A stretch of DNA of 64,000 nucleotides from Marchantia polymorpha subsp. ruderalis (taxonomy: Eukaryota; Streptophyta; Marchantiopsida; Marchantiales; Marchantiaceae), in NCBI GenBank assembly GCA_037833965.1, contig AP031351.1, forward strand, positions 4,786,501 through 4,850,500, in the 5' to 3' direction. The notes beneath the pieces are model-generated. The model was not told where the DNA came from, made no database searches, and saw only the letters and a program-made list of their open reading frames with translations. Shown here piece after piece: positions 1 through 12,796 of the stretch (the first letter of the stretch is position 1; every line of letters starts with the position of its first letter). The position numbers and the translations under genes were made by a program.

Positions 1-815
1 ATTCAAGATAAAGTGCCAATCATTTTTTTGTTACATCAATCAAAAACCGAAAAAAAAAACGAACATGGATTGTATCTACAATAAATAAGAAAGTGATAGC
101 TTATATTAAAACTGAGTCTACCAAGAATCAAAGGTCAGAAATAAACTTGTTGCTATGTTCAGTAAAAAGACCGAAGTTGTGGTATTATTCTACAAATGAA
201 AAAACGATGTTATCTTGTCATATGCACATGCAAAATTGATGGTCTCATATCATCAAGCAAGGTCCCAGTATAATCATGTCTGCATCTTTTGATCCTACAA
301 AATTCTCAACAGTAAATGAAACATGAACTGAATGCATGCGGAAAATTTTAATATCAGGTTTCTATAATATTTTATGAGGTACTTGTGATTTTTTTTTATA
401 TCATGCATCACACAAGTGAACAAAAGCTGAGGTATAGATTTTTATTTGTAATAATTTGATAACCGATAATTAATTTGACTTGATGAACACAAACTCATAC
501 ATGAAATAGATTTGTATGGAATAACATGTTTGGATTTAATAATATTGCATGGATATCATTCTTATCTTAAATTACCGGTGGGTGCGCTTCCCATAAGTAA
601 GCCCACCTTTATATCTGAATATTTACAGCCTAGAAATGAACTCCCCAATCTTCGAACTGATCATCTTGCTATTGAGCATTTGTTATGATTATTTATTGAA
701 TTTTTTTTCTATCATATTAATGATAATCTAAAACATTCCAATTACAATATACTATTAAAAAATCATGTATGAATGAAAGACTTTTTTATATTATATTAAA
801 TTTATATTATATTTT

Positions 816-893
816 AGATGTGCATGGGAGCCGAAAGACTTCCATGCACTCCCACGCACATCTTTTTATGTCTTTCCACTCCCATGCACATCT
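816..893. repeat. Short inverted repeat (hairpin)
   Basis: The left arm (816-839) begins AGATGTGCATGGGAG. The right arm (870-893) ends with its exact reverse complement, CTCCCATGCACATCT, and the pairing continues inward as AAAGAC/GTCTTT with two mismatches between. The 30-base loop holds a third, slightly different copy of the CCATGCAC...CACATCTTT motif. No clear target duplication flanks it. It could be a MITE remnant or a local rearrangement. Confidence 0.7.
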
Positions 894-1508
894 TTACTTG
901 CATTTTATTTTTTAGTGTCCACCCCTACAACTTATGGACACTTCTGATGTTACAACAAGCTAGCTTTTTAATTCCTGTTGACATTAGCATTATATCATTG
1001 TCAACGAAGGAAAAGTATCAAGATTGACGAACTCGAGTATACCTTCAAGTATAAAATGAGCCATGTTTGACCCGCAGATGCTGTTCTAACGTACTGATCA
1101 CCAAGAGTAGAGCAAGAATTACACCTACCTCATCCAATCTCTTACATCACCATGCTTGGAAGATCCGCTGCTCCATCAGTCAGACGTCACAAGAGGTGAC
1201 GGCTCTGTCCTTATTGACTGATTGATTGACTGAATCTTTTTATCCTTGTGGTACTCTGTATTCTCGGTTTCCTGATTGTAGTTAGACTTTTGGCTAGTAT
1301 GGTAATTACTAATCTTTCTAATAACTGCTGTAACTGCGCTTGGACCCATTCGCGATGATGGAACTTCAACTCTAAAACTGAAGAGTTTCAGTTAAGGAAT
1401 CCATATTTTAACGAGGTTCCAAGGAAATGTTCTTTGAAGGTAGTCTTTCAACTTATTTCCTCGAGCAAACTACGGTTTTCTTCTTGTGTGGTAGAGGACG
1501 AGGTGTTG

Positions 1509-1792
1509 GAGATGGGCATTTCTTGGCGCGACGGCCCTTGCCACCGCACGTAATGTAATTGCCAGACATCATTGAAAGCTTTCATTCACTATTGAATCGT
1601 CGCAAGTACCACCAAGGTCAACATTTCTCGCACTTTCAACCAAGACTCCGGAGATGGGCATTTCTTGGCGCGACGGCCCTTGCCACCGCACGTAATGTAA
1701 TTGCCAGACATCATTGCAAGCTTTCATTCACTATTGAATCGTCGCAAGTACCACCAAGGTCAGCATTTCTCGTACTTTCAACGAAGACGCCG
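1509..1792. repeat. Two-copy 142-bp tandem duplication
   Basis: Units are 1509-1650 and 1651-1792, each starting GAGATGGGCATTTCTTGGCG. I count about five substitutions between them, so the duplication is not very recent. A short + strand reading frame runs through both copies because 142 is not a multiple of three and different frames stay open. I see no protein motif and do not call it a gene. Confidence 0.85.
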
Positions 1793-3997
1793 CTTAGCTC
1801 CACAAGAAAACGTCCATCTTTGCTGAAATGAAGAATTCTAATAGATTAATACTTTCTGGTAGCCTGTTGATAAACTGTTTTAGCACGATCTTTATTGATC
1901 GAGGCTCGATCGAAATTACTAGTTTATTTACTGTCCTTCAGAGGCCAACATTTTACTTACAACAACTCTGCAACCAGACGAGACCCTAACCATCAGCAGC
2001 GACCTAAGCCCACCCATGCTATTCAAGTAACGCGAATTGTGTTATGTGTATTATCCGCTAACACCAATTCTTGGTTGGATCTTGAAAAACGCTGCCCGTA
2101 GCATTACTTGTGTCCACCCATGGAAAAAAAAAAGTCACCAAAACCCATGGGCATGGGTGGGTTTGGGCATGGGCACTCAATGTTGGGGTCTGCTGTCCTT
2201 GACTTGACGCGTAAACATGTAAGCGGATGTGCTTTGCCTCAAACTGGAATGAGCTGGCCTGCAGCAAGATACTTAAAAATGCTTTTCACCTTCGTAAACT
2301 GCCTTCAAAATTTCTATGGCTACTTCACATGCAGCAAGTATGGAAAGCATATTGGGTGCCGGTGAGATTGACTGTCGTCAGCGCTCTCATTCTCTACGTT
2401 CAAAGTGGGTTTACTGTCGTCACCTCCCATCTCGATGGTTGTGCCTTGTGACGTGGCATTCAGATGTTGTAACGTGCACGCCTATGCCTGGGCCAGATTT
2501 ACTCACGATCACAAAGAGACGCTTAATCTACAATACAAAGTTGCTCCAGATTTTAAATTTCTCAGTCATCCAACCACGTAAAACGTGCCCTCCTCCCAGT
2601 TTGTTTGCTGGTCATATGAAGAAACGTGAATTAACTTAATGCAGGTGAAAGTTTTTAGCATTTATATTTACTTTCCTCCTCTACATCAAGTCTCAAGAAG
2701 TCTATCAAAATCTTTCATCGCCTGCTCAGATTAAAGCTGATCTATTTTGTCTCTTGCGAAAACTATGTGCGTACTTTCGCTCCTTGGTGACACAACCTAT
2801 AGATTTGCCTATATCTTCAGAACCACTCTTGTTCCCTATTCATAGAAGCAGCATTAGCACCACTTCAAGAGTACATGGAAGACGTCATAAGCCAGCATGT
2901 GGCTATTCTCAACTATGTTGATCCCCAACCCAGGGTATCCGGAATGAACAGTCGGCAGTTCACAAACTACTGTGATTGTTGTCATGAAGGTAATGTTTAC
3001 GGACATGGACGGCGTGAGTCCAAAAAGGTACTTTCTAAAATCTGCCATTGCAATCCCCGAAAGGCACTAAGAAACAGTCAAATCCTTAATATGCAAACAA
3101 CCCTTCTGTTACATGTCCATCGCAAGGGTAACGAACACCATGATTAGCTCATGTACCATATTTACATCTAGGCTTCCCTAGAGAGTTTGTGAATCAAAGT
3201 GAACACAGCTAACCCAGAAATCGAGGACAATAATCACAATTGGGAGAGAATTCCGGGGTCACATTTTTTGTCTAAGATACAAAAAGGCTTCAATCCAGCA
3301 AATACTACAACTCTGCACTCTAGGGGCGTCCTCGATCCTCACTGCAATATCTAATTTGGCTTTCTTATGCATACAATATTTCCTGTCTAGAAAGGGACCG
3401 ATATTTATCCCGGTTTGTATTACAGAGATGTCATTATCTTCTCTACAGAATATCCCAGAGTGGCCTGGCAAGAGCTGGGGGGACCTGGAAGGTTTTCACG
3501 TGGCACAGCTTCTTGCCTGCTTCGTCCGCAAATACTATTCTGCGAGGACGTTTTGCCTGAAAATTGCGCAGCATGTATTCAGTAAGTTGCATGATCTTAG
3601 ATGTTCAGAAGTATACACGTGGCTTACAACAGGACGATTCCAGATACTTGCAGAACTGCTGGCTAACGAGAAGAAAATTTGGAAACGTCTTGGGCGGCCA
3701 ATAAAGCATGAAGTCACAGGAAATTGTTACAACTAGCTCAAGAAACTTACGGTTAGTTTGCAGAATCTTTTGCAGTCACGGAGCAGCAAACTTAGATTCT
3801 TCTCCGCAGATCGCTCGATATCTCTAGACTTGGAGATCGCTTGAACCTGCGTATGAATCGACGGTGGAAGCGAACGGGGTTGAGATGAATGAGCTTGGTA
3901 GAGAGATCGAAGAGAAGCAGAACTTTGTGGAATTTGAACGTAATACGACCCTCAAGAAACATGTACTCAAGCTCAACCAGGTCGTAAACGTTGAGAA

Positions 3998-6900
3998 TCA
4001 AGAAATAATCTTTAGTTGTGACCCTAACTCAGCTCCATGCTGTAATGGGCTTGTGCGGATGTTCGTGACTACACATTTCATGGCATACTCATCCGGCCGC
4101 TAAAGCACGCAGACTGGTTCCACTTGTGGCGTGAGTTTGATAATGAAAAATACTGGGAAAGCACAGCATACCTTATCGTGCATGACTCCTTCCTGTGGTC
4201 CGTCAGCATTTGAGAGATCAAGTTCGAGAATTGAACGTAAGTCTTGTATTTCTTTGGTGAGACGGCCGGCAACTTCCCCAAAAGTTTTCATCTGACTAGC
4301 TACAAAATCCGACGCAGTCCTAGCCTGGGATCGCAGTTCTACACAATCCTTGCATTTTGAAGTTGTCTTCAGGATTCCTTTCGAGCTTCGGCTTCTTGAT
4401 GGAGGCGGTAAGCGATCTTCCGGGCTGGAGTTGTCCTCCTGTGAGTTACTAGCACTGAGTGGTAGTGAGGATGGAGATGAAAGGACCGACAACTCTTGAC
4501 TCGATCGCTCATCATTGGTGGCACTCTCGAATATGTTTTCACGCTCCTGTATGCTGTCACCTGTTTCTTCATCAGAAGAATTTGGAGACAAAGAAGTGGC
4601 TGTGACAGCTCTCTGCTTCTGGTCCAAATCCCTAGCCTCTGAGTATCTCCAGTCTCGACCTGATTTCAGCTTGGATTCACTAAGAGCAGTGGCAAGAAGT
4701 CCTGCAAACGACACTGTGGTTAGGTCCCGCAGGGCAAAGAAGACATGAACAAAGAGCAGGTCTCATGACCAATTATATTGCTACGCAGCGCAGAGCATGG
4801 ACACTGAACTACAAAAAATGACAATACGTTGGAACAAACATGGAGAGCTGTTTGCGCATGGCAGTGCTTCACAAAATTTTCTGCCATATCGTTCACGCTT
4901 GATACTATGCTTCAAAGACTGTGAGGGTGAATAATGCAGGACCCGAACCGCACGCAATGTCTAGGTATTGCACGAGGAATATGTTCTTGTTTCGCTTTGC
5001 GAGTTTCTGGGGAACAAACAACACGGGAGAATTCCATGTTCCTCTGATGTATTCTACAAGAGAAATGTTGGGGACACAAAACAAATCTGATAGTGAGTTT
5101 CGAAAGTTACTTGCTCGACCAGACGGTAACTTAAGCCGAATTGGAGGTAGACACGGTGGTGGAGACTCGTCACTTTCAACTTCTCTGAGAGACTCGATCT
5201 GAAATCAATTTGATCAGACAAGGGCACTAGAGTTTAAAACCTGTTTGGCTGATATTCCCAGTCTAAGCAGTAACAGAAAGCAAGCGACAAGGTCCCAATC
5301 AAAACTATGTATAATCTACCTTCCTCGACGCCAGAAGCTCAGAAGACTCCCCGTAGGCTTCCAAGTCGCTTTCTTGAGTCAACCGCTCGCATGCCAGAAG
5401 GTCCAATGAAGCATCCGACTTCCCCACTGAATCTGGACTTCCATCTTCTTCCGATGTTGATGCGGGTGAATCGCAAAGAGGTGGTTCGAGGAGGAAAGAA
5501 TCGCTCAAGCAGGGAGGAGGTGACATGCAGAATTTTGTTCTAAAGGTTTCAGAACATTCGTCCTGAGAAGCCAATTCTTTCTCCATAATTGGATAGTCAT
5601 CAAGGGTTGATCCATCATTTCGCCTGTCGTCTATCCAAAGCTGCTGATGATAATGAGAACTTAACGGATCCTCGACTTCCTCACACATTTCGGATGTCTC
5701 GGCATCTTCAATCGATTGGCAACCTATTAACATCGATGGTTCGTTAGTTTCCTCCACTTGATCAGAATCCTTGAAGTGTTTCGAGTCGTTTACTTCCGGT
5801 GAAGGCTCCTTGGTGATTCCTAAATCCTCTTCTGACTTGAATTCCACTCTTTGTCTAGTACGCGAGGCGCCACCACAACAGTGGACAGCATTTGACGATT
5901 TTCCACAGTCCACAAAATCACAAAGTTTCCTCCTGCGGAGACGATGTGATGAAAAATTTCCTCCTACGTCAACAAGCATATACGCATCATCCAAGTCCTG
6001 CAGATAATCACCGGCATCCTTCCACAATTTGGGAAGAGAGACGGTTCCCATCGTCCCAGCAGCTTCCGCTTTTTCAATTGACCGTCCGGAATCCCACTTC
6101 AGCATCTGCCACTTGACCGTATTTTCAAACGCAGACAGCATGTTCCTTTCGGAGATTCCCTCCACATCATGCTTCTCTGTGGAAAGAAACGTACTCTCCT
6201 TAGCTCCTTGCGCTGGCCAGATAGTTGAAACCTTCTCCGCGCTCACTTGTTCAAACATTTGCTCGCTTCCAGTCTCAAAAGCTTCACTTACGCAAGACTC
6301 TTTCTCCTGGCACACTTCTTCCGATTGTACGCTTCCAGTCTCAAGGGCTAATTTTTCTACGGAAACGTAGTTGAGACGCAATTGTTCCGACAGTTGTTCG
6401 TTTCCTGTCTTATAACACGGTTCTTCATCCTCTGATTTGAAGATTACATGACAATGGAGCTCCTCCTCGGGACACAGTCCCTCGGCAGTCTCGGCAAAAT
6501 CTCCACTATGGCTGCTGCGCAAGGCCTGCACAGAAGATACACAGTCTGCTGCGAGAAAACTTACCCTTGAAAAGAAACTTGTACTTCCTTCCTGAGATGG
6601 AAACTCGTCATTTTCTAGGCAGAAATCTCGACATTCCGTATTCAATGCACAGCCTAAGACGGTATGCAAGCTGGACGTGCTTGAACTTGCAGGGTGGACA
6701 GCACAACTACTGCTTGACTCGGTGCCTCGTGCTTCTGGAGCCGCCGCTCCAGAAGCACGAGGTTCTTGAAGAGATATTTTCTCACTGCACTCCGTGGCCT
6801 GGTACGGAGTAGGGAACATCTCGTCGTCAACGTCACAACGACTGAAACCCACACTTGACTTGGCGGAGCAGATTTCACTTACTTCTTCCACCTCCGACAG

Positions 6901-8952
6901 GGGCGCCTCGTCACAGTGCGCGCGAACCATTGAACATAAATTGCTAGTGCACTCTTCGACATCAATTTTAGAGCCCAAATCCCCGTTCTCATTGAATCCT
7001 CCTTCAGTCACCTCAACTAATTTGCACACCTTCGTGGCAGGGTCTCCTTGAGGATCAAGTGGACGTTTCGCTTGGTTTCCTTCGATCTTCGTGTAATCTT
7101 CAACTATCCTTCCACTGTCAGCATCCGTTCGCGTAGCTGAATGAGAGTCGAAGGAGACAAGTGACGATTTCAAGGTTTCGGCTGCTGTCACCCCGTGGGC
7201 AGTCACCATTGATTCTCCCTCACATGACCGAGCGTCACATCCGGATGACGATGGAGCTTCCAGAGAGGTGATTTCGCTAAGGTCAGATTTAGACATGCTT
7301 TCGCTCAGAAACTTAACCACATCTGACTGAGAGGGCTCGTATTGCTCTTCATTTTCTCCAGACTGGCAAGTGAGCTCCTCAGTTGCTCTACTAGGCTTGA
7401 CATGGCGGAGATCACCGTCTTCGACCACATTCGAGGAATACAATTCTCGAGGGACCATCTCGACAGCTAAGTTCTTACGAGGTCGAGTTCTTCTTTCAGC
7501 AGCAACCCCTGCAGGTGGACACTGTGAAATGGGATTTGTCAATTCAGGACATGAAGGAACAGGAGGAACCACATCAGAATCTTTGGAGATAGTGACGGAA
7601 AGTTTGCCTGAGCTTGACTGACACAAGTCCCGGCTACAATGCAGACCCTGGCCATCGTCCTGAGCACTCTTCTCCATGACTTTAGCCTTACTTCGGGTTA
7701 TGCGGGGGGTGACGAGGAATTGAACCGCTGGGACAACTATCTCGGGTTCATCTCCGAAGGGAGTCGCTAACGCTTCGTTTGTTGATTTGATGTGAGATGG
7801 CACCTGAAAGGTCAGTCCCCCGCTTGATTCTGGAGAGTCGTATAGGAGTGGCTTTTTGGAAAACGTCTTTCCTGAACAAACGGCTTCCTCTGCCTGCCCA
7901 CTTCTCTCGTCTGCATTTGATGTAGACAACTTGCTACCAGGGCTCTCGGTTTGAGAACCAGAAACGAGAATGGATTCCGGTGAAGAAAGAGCTCCACTTG
8001 CTTGCGTTACAGGCGAACTCCACGGCTCCTCATCAGCGGAACCCTGGGTCCTTATGGCTTCCTTGACCTTGCATCTTATCATTCTCCTCAGCCTACCTCT
8101 CACCTTCTCTCCATTTCTGCTGGCAAATACCTCTCCAATGACGGCCTTGTACCACAGCTTCAGCTGCTCATCGGACATCTTGTCCAAGTGGTTGAGAACT
8201 TTCTCAAGGCAGGCGATGTGGCAACTTTCGGCGTCCCCACAGGTGTGGTAGCCATCGACGGGAAGAAAAATTTCTTCCGAAAGCTGCGTATGGCAGTCAG
8301 AAACTTCAGGAGTCAAGGGACAAGTTTGAACTCCATCACACCTTCCTCGGCCTCTACATGGTTGATCGGCTTCAGGACTTCCCAGATCAGAGTGACTTCC
8401 TCCGGGAGGTAGCTCATCTGCACTTACAAAGAAGAGTGCTTGCTCTTCAACCAATTCTTCCTTTGGTACGACGATCAGAAGTCCAATTGATTCAGTTGTA
8501 GCATGTCCCTCGCTCACGGGAACGCTCCCAACCTCTGGACTCTGCACCACCTCGCCCATACCTTTGCCAACATCTAAATCACGGCGACGCTTCTTTTTCA
8601 ACCTCCGTTTTTTGCCTCCCTCGACACTGCAGTCACCGCTTACCGCGCTAGCCACGGGCAGAGCGGGCCTCGGGCTCTTAGTTTGAGAGCAGGGCACGTC
8701 TCCAGGTCGGGGTGAGTCTGTTGCCAGAAGTTCTTTCATGCCCTTCACCTTCTTTCTGCCTCGGCTGATGTTGTCCTCGTCATCGAGCGGAGTAAGGGCA
8801 AGCCTCTTGGGTCGTGCCGTTGCCTTCTTCTGCCGGTCGAGGCAATCTTGTAGAGTGGCGTTGTCATCATCTTCATCAGCCTCTTCCTCCCTGATCGCTG
8901 TTCCTTCTGTCTCCACATTATTCACAGCTGCGCGCGCTTTTCGAAGCTTCAT
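3998..8952 (-). CDS. Large Ser/acidic-rich nuclear-type protein, unknown function
   Basis: Proposed exons, all with GT-AG introns and matching phases: exon 1 8952-5320 (1211 codons; donor AAG/GTAGAT), exon 2 5198-5111 (donor CAA/GTAACT), exon 3 4701-4172 (acceptor TTTGCAG, donor AAG/GTATGC) and a tentative last exon 4039-3998 ending TGA. The product would be about 1430 residues. I do not recognise the family. Visible features are an acidic run near residues 20-30, a basic stretch near 111-123 (GGKKRRLKKKRRRD) that looks like a nuclear localisation signal, a Cys-containing helical segment around 235-305 (CGDAESCHIACLEKVLNHL), a very long Ser/Glu-rich, probably disordered middle, and near the C-terminus a short predicted helix after CKDCVELRSQARTASDFVAS. 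Exon 2 could alternatively run on in frame to a TAG near 4920. The start is the first ATG of the frame, followed at once by basic residues. A nuclear location is inferred only from the basic cluster. The gene's existence is well supported by the 3.6-kb open frame; the 3' exon structure is less certain. Confidence 0.75.
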
Positions 8953-10696
8953 GGTGAGTATCGGGAGATAGCTCCCACTTATGGTCTTTTTCAGCGTCCA
9001 CGCCCGCTAATCTCACCAACTACTGTGTACAGATGCAACAAAAAAAATTTTGAGTTTCCCAGAGTGTTCATATTTTGGGCTCACTTGTCATCAAGTAAGC
9101 ATCGATGGCTGCTTGTTAACCCACGGTAAGACAGACCAGACGGATCGACATCCGATAATAACATTGTGATTGAACTTGTCGATACCAAGTCTAGCCTCAG
9201 CTGGGAGTTTTTTGAGTTAACGACGCAGTGAGCTCAATCGGTACATTCAGCAGTTCATCAATATGCATACTACCCGATTGAAGGCCTGAACAAAACCTTG
9301 CTTGGATACCAAGGCACTCTGGAACCTGATGTGCGATGCAATTCAATCTATTACGCTGAGGAGCGAGACACCTAACATATGATTTGATTATGAAAAACGG
9401 ACCTCACCAGGAAGAGCACAAAGTACCTCCAAGTGTCGGCAGAGGGTACTCGGAATTTCTTGCTTCACTGAAATCCACCTACATAAGGCGACATTTGGAC
9501 CGAGCATGTCCGAGGGTGATGGATAGGAGTGTAGTCTGCATCATGTACTTTCATTGTTTTATCTCTCGAGAGACAGACCAGAAAGACTCCTAGCCAAAGA
9601 GGGATATCGGCAATTCTGCTGACAGATATGCGGCTCACTAAACAGGAATCACACTCAGACGCTCGAGCAAGAAAACTCCGACGCGCGTTCGGAAGCCAGC
9701 CACTCTCCGCAATCGCTCTCGAATTGCGCTTCTGTCCACTCCGCTGCTTACAGCTCCGAGGCGACCGCAGGGACTCCCATTGAACTCCCGCAACTTTCGA
9801 GCCCCAGGAGCCATGGAGACTCGGAGCGAATCCAAAAATCGCGCGAAATGCTGGCGGGAAACTCACTCTCCCGCCTTGGCCTCAGTTGATTGTAACTACG
9901 GCCGGTCGGTTTTTCTGTACGAAAGGAAACCGATGACGGGAAAATGGGATGGCGACATTTCACGGCGATCCTAATTGTCGAAATTTCAAATCGTTCATCG
10001 CACTACTTCACCGTCCGACGATAATCAAGCATAAGATATTATTTTGCGAGCACAACCGATTACAGTCATCCCAACTTACAGAATATTCAATGATGGGTGC
10101 GAATAATATGAAAACGACTAAATTTAAGATGAAACCAAATGTACTAAATTGACGAGTTGTGAGTTATTGCAAGAGAGTAATCATGTGTGACTTGGAAAAA
10201 GAATAACACTTTTATAAAATGAAATTGTCTATATGTTAAGAACAATGATGTACTTCCGATCCTAGATTTATCTTCAAGGTTCCACATTAGGCTTGGTTAT
10301 TCTGCAGTTTTCTTGAAGATGCACCTCCCCAACAGTTGGTTTTAGCTAAATATCGGTTTGTGGTTCTGGGCTGAACTGTGAGACTGGTGTTCGAACATAT
10401 CATGGTTGTAATTCTACCCCTTTGGCACTTTGTTCGGCCCCTCTTTCATCTCTTCTCAGTACACTTTGTTCCCTTTTTCTTTTCCGCTTGGTTGTGTGGT
10501 GCTCTTTCTGCGCTTTGGTACGTGAGGACTGCTTCGTGAATTTTCTGTGTTTGGACTTCGACTTGATGGACTTCTGACTGGTGGAGTGTTATATACTTGT
10601 TTCTGAGGGTTGGCTTGAGCATGGCCGTTTGATAATCTTTAGTCTGTTATCTTTTTCTTAGTTGCTCTTGATCGTTAGGCACTGGTTTGTCTGGAG
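8953..10696. other. Upstream region of the large minus-strand gene, plus intergenic
   Basis: This lies between the start codon of the minus-strand gene at 8952 and the Copia target site. It is moderately GC-rich up to about 9970, as expected of a promoter and 5' UTR, then more AT-rich. Open frames on both strands at 9384-9974 overlap each other and show no domain. I see nothing else to support here. Confidence 0.4.
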
Positions 10697-10701
10697 CAGG
10701 T

Positions 10702-11185
10702 TGTTATGGTTTTCACAACCATGCTGTGCCCTACGGATCTTGGAAACAACAAGTCACTAAACGAATAACAAGCAGATACGTAATGAAAACGGAAAGAAAA
10801 TATGAGACACAATATGTACGTGGAAAAATCTCAAACGTGAGGAAAAAATCACGGGAGCACCAGTCCACTATGAATGATATGAGAATACAAAGTCTTCTCG
10901 CATCTCAAAGAGATGCGTTTTCTCTTGCTTCTATTCTCTGTCTCTCTCATTCACTCTCTGTTTTTGTGAAAAGAGCCTCTCACTCACTCTCTGTTCCAGT
11001 GAAAGAGTCTCCCTAATACTCTCACGCTTCGCGAACTATAATGGATGTTAAGTTACCTTAACATCCATTATAGTAAGGAGTGTTGTTTGATGTATATGCA
11101 ACAGAAAGGAATCGGGTCTAATCCTAATCATTCTCTTGTACCTGGAACACACGTGTCCCCGCTGCAGGTTGTCTGCACCCCAACA
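10702..11185 (-). repeat. Copia 3' LTR
   Basis: The + strand reads TGTTATGGTTTTCAC at the left and GCACCCCAACA at the right; on the element's own strand it therefore starts TGTTGGGG and ends CCATAACA. It matches the copy at about 15340-15825. This copy alone carries a 38-bp palindrome at 11036-11073. A purine-rich AGTGAGAGA on the minus strand lies just upstream of it and could be the polypurine tract. Confidence 0.9.
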
Positions 11186-11306
11186 ATCTCTCACTTGAAG
11201 ATAACCGAAGAATCAACAAACAAAGCATTGCAAACCCAAGTAATCTCAAACAACGTGGATGTAGTCACTTGACTCCTCTTGGTGCGGCTCCAGGCCCATT
11301 ATCTCT

Positions 11307-11489
11307 TCAAGCATGAAGACCAAGTGAAGTCGAACACAACTTCAGTTTCTGAATAGTAACAGACTTGTTCAACATATCTACGGGATTTTCATCCTCCAAA
11401 ATCTTCTCTAGCAACAAATTCCCATCCTCCAAAAGCAAACGAATGAAATGTTGCCTTAAATCAATGTGTTTCGTCCTGGCATGGAACAC
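11307..11489 (-). pseudogene. Copia polyprotein C-terminal tail
   Basis: The sequence FHARTKHIDLRQHFIRLLLE, followed by DMLNKSVTIQKLKLC, is the conserved end of Copia polyproteins, here out of frame with the RNase H segment upstream. It lies just before the 3' LTR, as expected. Confidence 0.85.
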
Positions 11490-11537
11490 TGGATTTTTGG
11501 CAAGGTGTATAGCACTATGGCTGTCACCAAAAAGATC

Positions 11538-12068
11538 TCAGTTCTCTTCCTTCGAACTCAACTCCTGCAAAAAACTCTTCATCCAAATCTTCTTCTTTGC
11601 CGCCTCAGTCACGGCCACATACTCAGATTCTTTCGTGGATAGTGTCACTAATTTTTGCAGACGTGAGACCCAACTCACCGCTGTTGAACTCATAGTATAG
11701 ACATAACCTGTGGTGTTTCGCCGCATATCCTGATCACCGGCAAAGTCTGCATCCACAAATCCCTTCACTGTCAACTTCCCTCTCCCAAAACAAAGTGACA
11801 AATCAGTTGTACCCCTCAAATATCGCATGATCCACTTTACTGCTTTCCAATGATGTTTCCCTGGATTGCTAGCAAACCTGCTCACAACTCCCACTGCATG
11901 GGCAATGTCTGGCCTTGTGTTCACCATGGCATACATCAGACTACCAATGGCTGAGGTATACGGAACCTTCGCCATGTATTCTCTCTCAGCATCTGTCTTG
12001 GGTGATTGCCCCTGAGAAAGTTTGAAATGACTTTCCAGGGGTGTGCTAACTGCCTTAGCATCATGCAT
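11538..12068 (-). pseudogene. Copia RNase H domain
   Basis: An open frame of 176 residues contains YTSAIGSLMYAMVNTRPDIA, HWKAVKWIMRYLRGT, GFVDADFAGDQDMRRNTTG and LSTKESEYVAVTEAAKK, the canonical order of the Copia RNase H region, including the catalytic DAD and E. The C-terminal tail continues in another frame at 11489-11307 (FHARTKHIDLRQHFIR), so at least one frameshift separates them. Confidence 0.9.
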
Positions 12069-12247
12069 ATTGAACCTTTCCAGAACGCGTCCAATATACT
12101 GAGCCTAACTTAACCTCAAAGTCCCCTAGGTCATATTCCTGCTGATTCTCATCCCAAATATCTCCTTAGCTGCATCTAGATCTTTCATAGCAAACTCTGT
12201 TGCCAACTGTTGCTTCAACCTGTTGATGTCTCTAACACAGGAATCTG

Positions 12248-12661
12248 CTACAAACATATCATTCCATCTACGTAGAGTAATAAAATGATGTATCTTGTCT
12301 CAAACCTCTTGAAGAAACAACAGTGATCTCCATTGCACCTTGTGTAGCCACTGCGTAACATGAAGCCATCAAACTTTCTATACCACTGTTTGGGAGCCTG
12401 TTTCAAACCATACGGACTCTTCTTGAGCCTCCATACCATCTCTTCCTTGCCTTTCACAATGAACCCAACATGTTGCTTCATGTAGATTTCTTCATCCAAG
12501 TCCTCGTGAAGAAGAGCAGTTTTAACATCTAACTGCTTAAGGTAGAGATTCTCTGCAGCAACTAAACACAGCACCATTCTGATATTGGCAATCTTCACAA
12601 CTGGCAAAAATATCTCTATATAATCAACCCCTTCATTCTGTTGGAAGCCCTTAACAATCAA
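12248..12661 (-). pseudogene. Copia reverse transcriptase fragment
   Basis: Typical RT blocks are visible: LKQLDVKTALLHEDLDEEIY, SPYGLKQAPKQWYRKFD and the polymerase active-site block LLLYVDGMICL. In functional Copia RT the last block carries a double Asp; here the second Asp is Gly, which should abolish catalysis. Stops separate the fragment from the domains on either side. Confidence 0.9.
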
Positions 12662-12796
12662 TCTTGCCTTTTACCTCCTCTTGCCATCACTCTCTTGCTT
12701 AAGCCGATAGACTCACTTGTTTTGCAAGGCTTTCTTCCCAGCGGGGTGTTGAGCTAACTGTCAAGTACCGTTGGAATGAAGATAATCCATCTCTTA

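Larger units (their letters stand above)
1..3990. other. Intergenic, no supported gene
   Basis: AT-rich at the start and closer to average composition from about 1100 onward. Open frames here are short, lack recognisable domains and overlap on both strands. The longest, at 3356-3736 on the + strand, has no motif I recognise. Two local structures are listed separately: an inverted repeat at 816-893 and a 142-bp tandem duplication at 1509-1792. The last few hundred bases are downstream of the minus-strand gene that ends near 3998 and probably include its 3' UTR. Confidence 0.6.

Noticed and set aside
3356..3736. 126-residue + strand frame
   Set aside because: No domain, overlapping frames on the other strand, no convincing splice context; probably chance.
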